Source of the DNA: Eikenella corrodens
GTDB taxonomy: Bacteria; Pseudomonadota; Gammaproteobacteria; Burkholderiales; Neisseriaceae
Assembly (NCBI RefSeq): GCF_003990355.1
Contig: NZ_CP034670.1
Span: 1,054,001-1,118,000, forward strand
DNA: 64,000 bases
Reading direction: 5' to 3'
A program made the position numbers and the translations under genes. Positions 61,799-64,000 of the stretch are shown one piece after another. Under the pieces are notes generated by a model, which searched no databases, was not told where the DNA came from, and saw only the letters and a program-made list of their open reading frames with translations. Position 1 is the first letter of the stretch. Every line of letters starts with the position of its first letter.

Positions 61799-63928
61799 TT
61801 AAGCTTTAACGATCTTAACTTTGTAGCGGCCGTCTTCCTGGCGGTAAGCGCCGTGGATGTCGGTTTCGAAGCCGGGGAAGTGGGCGCCGATTTCGCACAG
61901 CATCATCAGGAATTCCAAGATGGGCTTGCTCTCTTCGGTGATCATTTCACCAGGCATTACCAACGGTACGCCGGGAGGATAGGGCAGAATCATGTTGGCG
62001 TTGATCTTGCCTATCATGTCTTCCAAGTAGCAGTCTTCAATCTGGCCTTTGAGCTCAAGCTGGAAGGCTTTGTGCGGGTTCATCACCATGGTCGGCAACA
62101 CTTCGAATGCGCTGAACATGAGTTCGGGCAGGTTGTGTTTGCAGATCAGGCTGTGGATGCCTTGTGCCAATTCTTGAATCCGCATGTCTTTATAGAAAGA
62201 GGGCGATTCATTGAATACGCGCGGCAATACTTCTTCCACGGTGGCGTTGGCGTCATACAGGTTTTTGAACTCGTTTAATGCGTGCAGCAGGCTGAGGGCT
62301 TTGGTGTCGTCCACGCCGATGCTGAAGAGCACGAGGATGTTGTAGGGGCCGGTTTTTTCCACGATGATGCCGCGGTCTTCCAGGAATTTGGAAACGAGGT
62401 TGGCGGGGATACCGGTTTTTTCCAGCTGGCCGTTTTTATCCAAGCCCGGGGTGAGCAGGGTTACCTTGATCGGGTCGAGGTACATGTGCTGGGCGTCGAT
62501 GTCTTTGAAGCCGTGCCATTTGTCGGTTTGGTGCAATTCCCAGCATTCGATGTTGTCCACGTTTTCAGGTTGCCATACGTCGAAATACCATGAATCGGCA
62601 TGGGCTTTGTGGTTTTTGATTTCCTTACGGAATTTAACAGCGCGCTCCAGCGAATCCTGCATCAGGCGTTTGCCGGCATTGCCGCGCATCATGGCTGCCG
62701 CCACTTCGGTAGAGGCTACCATGGGGTAGAACGGGGAAGTGGAGGTGTGCATCATGTAGGCTTCGCCGAAGGTGGCGGTGTTCAGGTTGCCCTTAACGTG
62801 AATCATGGAAGCCTGTGAGAATGCGGCCAGCAGTTTGTGGGTGGAGTGGGTTTCAAAGATGACCTTGTCTTTGGCCTGTTTGCCGCCCATACCGGTTTTG
62901 CCGTTGTAGATCGGGCTGAAGTTGGTGTAGGGAACCCAGGCGGAGTCGAAGTGGATGGATTTCACATCCAGGGTGTCTTTGATCTTGTCGGTGTTGTAGA
63001 ACAGGCCGTCATAAGTGGAGTTGGTAATCACGGCATGTACCGGCCAAGTGGCGCCCGGAACTTTGGCAAGTTTCTCGGTGATGACTTCTTTGGTGAATTC
63101 TTTTTGCGGAATACCGCCCAAGATACCGTAGGCGTTGCGGGTCGGTTTCAGATACACCGGGGTAATGTCGCTCATCATCAACAGGTGGGTTAATGATTTG
63201 TGGCAGTTACGGTCAATCAGCACGGTGCTGCCGGCCGGTACGGAGTACATACCCACGATTTTGTTGGCGGTGGAAGTGCCGTTGGTTACGATGTAGCTGT
63301 GGTCGGCATTGAAGGTTTCGGCGATGTATTCTTCGGCTTCTTTGTGCGGGCCGGAGTGGTCGAGCAGGGAGCCCAATTCGCCCATAGAAACGGAAATATC
63401 TGATTTGAACGTGTTTTCGCCGTAGAAGTCGTAGAACAGGCTGCCTACGGGAGATTTTAGGAAAGCAGTACCGCTCATGTGACCCGGAGTACAGAATGTG
63501 TATTTGTTTTCAACCACATAATCGAACAGGGCTTTGGTGAAGGGCGGTGTGATGTTGTCGATATAGTGCCGGATGGCTTTTTCAATTTTGTCCACAACGT
63601 CTTCGTTGCTGAACAGGTGGCAATCGATGAAGGTGGCGTGGTCGCCTACGGCGCTGAAATCCACTGGTTTGTCGCAATCGGTGGGTTTCAGGATGAATAC
63701 GGGCAGCTCGTCGTTGAGCGCGATAATTTGTTCGTCTAATTCTCGGTTGAAAATATCCAGTGTACAAAGCACTGAGCCTATTCTGGCGTCATGTTTTAGG
63801 AACGTCAGTATTTCTTGCGGGTCATGGGCTATTCGGATGGTGTGACCACCCTTTTCCAAAGTTTCAATCAAGTTCTTCAGATAGTCACCAAGTTCCTTAT
63901 GACCACAGCCTAATAAGATGTTCTTCAT
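61799..63928 (-). CDS. cadA: Lysine decarboxylase (CadA/LdcC family)
   Basis: A 709-residue PLP enzyme that converts lysine to cadaverine and CO2, using a proton. The N-terminal wing domain (about 1-125) is followed by the aminotransferase fold with KYTFCTPGHMSGTAFLKSPV, VTNGTSTANKIVGMYSVPAG, IHFDSAWVPYTNFSPIYNG and the PLP-lysine in ETHSTHKLLAAFSQASM. The C-terminal domain has NANMILPYPPGVPLVMPGEM. Similarity to E. coli CadA is very high over the whole length. AAGGATTTAGATC precedes the start. No cadB antiporter gene is seen downstream; the upstream side is cut by the window edge. Confidence 0.95.
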   Translation of the reverse strand: MKNILLGCGHKELGDYLKNLIETLEKGGHTIRIAHDPQEILTFLKHDARIGSVLCTLDIFNRELDEQIIALNDELPVFILKPTDCDKPVDFSAVGDHATFIDCHLFSNEDVVDKIEKAIRHYIDNITPPFTKALFDYVVENKYTFCTPGHMSGTAFLKSPVGSLFYDFYGENTFKSDISVSMGELGSLLDHSGPHKEAEEYIAETFNADHSYIVTNGTSTANKIVGMYSVPAGSTVLIDRNCHKSLTHLLMMSDITPVYLKPTRNAYGILGGIPQKEFTKEVITEKLAKVPGATWPVHAVITNSTYDGLFYNTDKIKDTLDVKSIHFDSAWVPYTNFSPIYNGKTGMGGKQAKDKVIFETHSTHKLLAAFSQASMIHVKGNLNTATFGEAYMMHTSTSPFYPMVASTEVAAAMMRGNAGKRLMQDSLERAVKFRKEIKNHKAHADSWYFDVWQPENVDNIECWELHQTDKWHGFKDIDAQHMYLDPIKVTLLTPGLDKNGQLEKTGIPANLVSKFLEDRGIIVEKTGPYNILVLFSIGVDDTKALSLLHALNEFKNLYDANATVEEVLPRVFNESPSFYKDMRIQELAQGIHSLICKHNLPELMFSAFEVLPTMVMNPHKAFQLELKGQIEDCYLEDMIGKINANMILPYPPGVPLVMPGEMITEESKPILEFLMMLCEIGAHFPGFETDIHGAYRQEDGRYKVKIVKA

Positions 63929-64000
63929 GATCTAAATCCTTTAAGTAAATTAAGAAACAACTGCTTTTGCCGGCCGGTAGGCTGGCTTTTGCTACCGTTG

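Overview
The window comes from a naturally transformable member of the Neisseriaceae, most likely Eikenella (E. corrodens or a close relative). The main reason is the very frequent 12-mer AGGCTACCTGAA, the Eikenella dialect of the DNA uptake sequence (DUS). It occurs between almost every pair of genes and inside many genes. Supporting evidence is an inducible-type lysine decarboxylase (E. corrodens is lysine-decarboxylase positive), neisserial gene families (mafA/mafB, DUF3465, Correia repeats) and a complete 14-subunit nuo locus. No rRNA or tRNA gene was recognised.

Layout. 1-2.4 kb: a LysR regulator (cut by the window edge) divergent from mdaB, then rsmJ. 2.6-8.2 kb: parC-pilS-pilR, three overlapping genes on the minus strand that join topoisomerase IV to the two-component system of type IV pilin control. 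8.4-13.9 kb: SemiSWEET, ogt, a BtrH-like protein, mscS, a sulfate-binding lipoprotein and an unknown gene. 14-16.3 kb: trpG-yqeY-trpD. 16.6-19.6 kb: a frameshifted uracil permease, DUF3465, RDD and DUF1841 genes. 19.9-21.3 kb: mgtE. 21.8-44.0 kb: nuoA-N, in conventional order but interrupted by foreign or accessory genes. 44.2-55.5 kb: miaB, a secreted tannase-like hydrolase, a purine permease, fthC, a KefB-like antiporter, a zinc-less sirtuin, a lipoprotein, a nitrilase-family hydrolase, fbp and a DUF2059 gene. 55.8-64 kb: a small membrane protein, leuA with an extra N-terminal HTH-like domain, recQ, two exported small proteins and cadA.

The most unusual region is 29.9-35.1 kb. A maf polymorphic-toxin island lies inside the respiratory complex I operon, between nuoH and nuoI. 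It holds mafA (lipoprotein), mafB (signal peptide, MafB domain, Hint domain, Cys-rich putative nuclease tip) and an overlapping SUFU-like immunity gene. Behind these lie a silent second toxin-tip cassette with recombination homology to the Hint domain, a DUF4279-like immunity gene, another immunity-like gene and several repeated immunity-gene fragments. Base composition drops sharply to AT-rich from the mafB tip to nuoI. Further accessory genes sit between nuoI/J, nuoK/L and nuoL/M (chorismate mutase and a cupin).

The nuo region (24.9-40.7 kb) is also the only part where the Neisseria dialect of the DUS (AGGCCGTCTGAA) is seen. This suggests that the locus was imported from, or recombined with, a Neisseria donor. 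Other themes are five well-preserved Correia (CREE/nemis) elements plus decayed ones, inverted DUS pairs serving as probable terminators, DUS copies abutting start codons, and a five-fold tandem DUS array translated into a repeat linker inside PilR.
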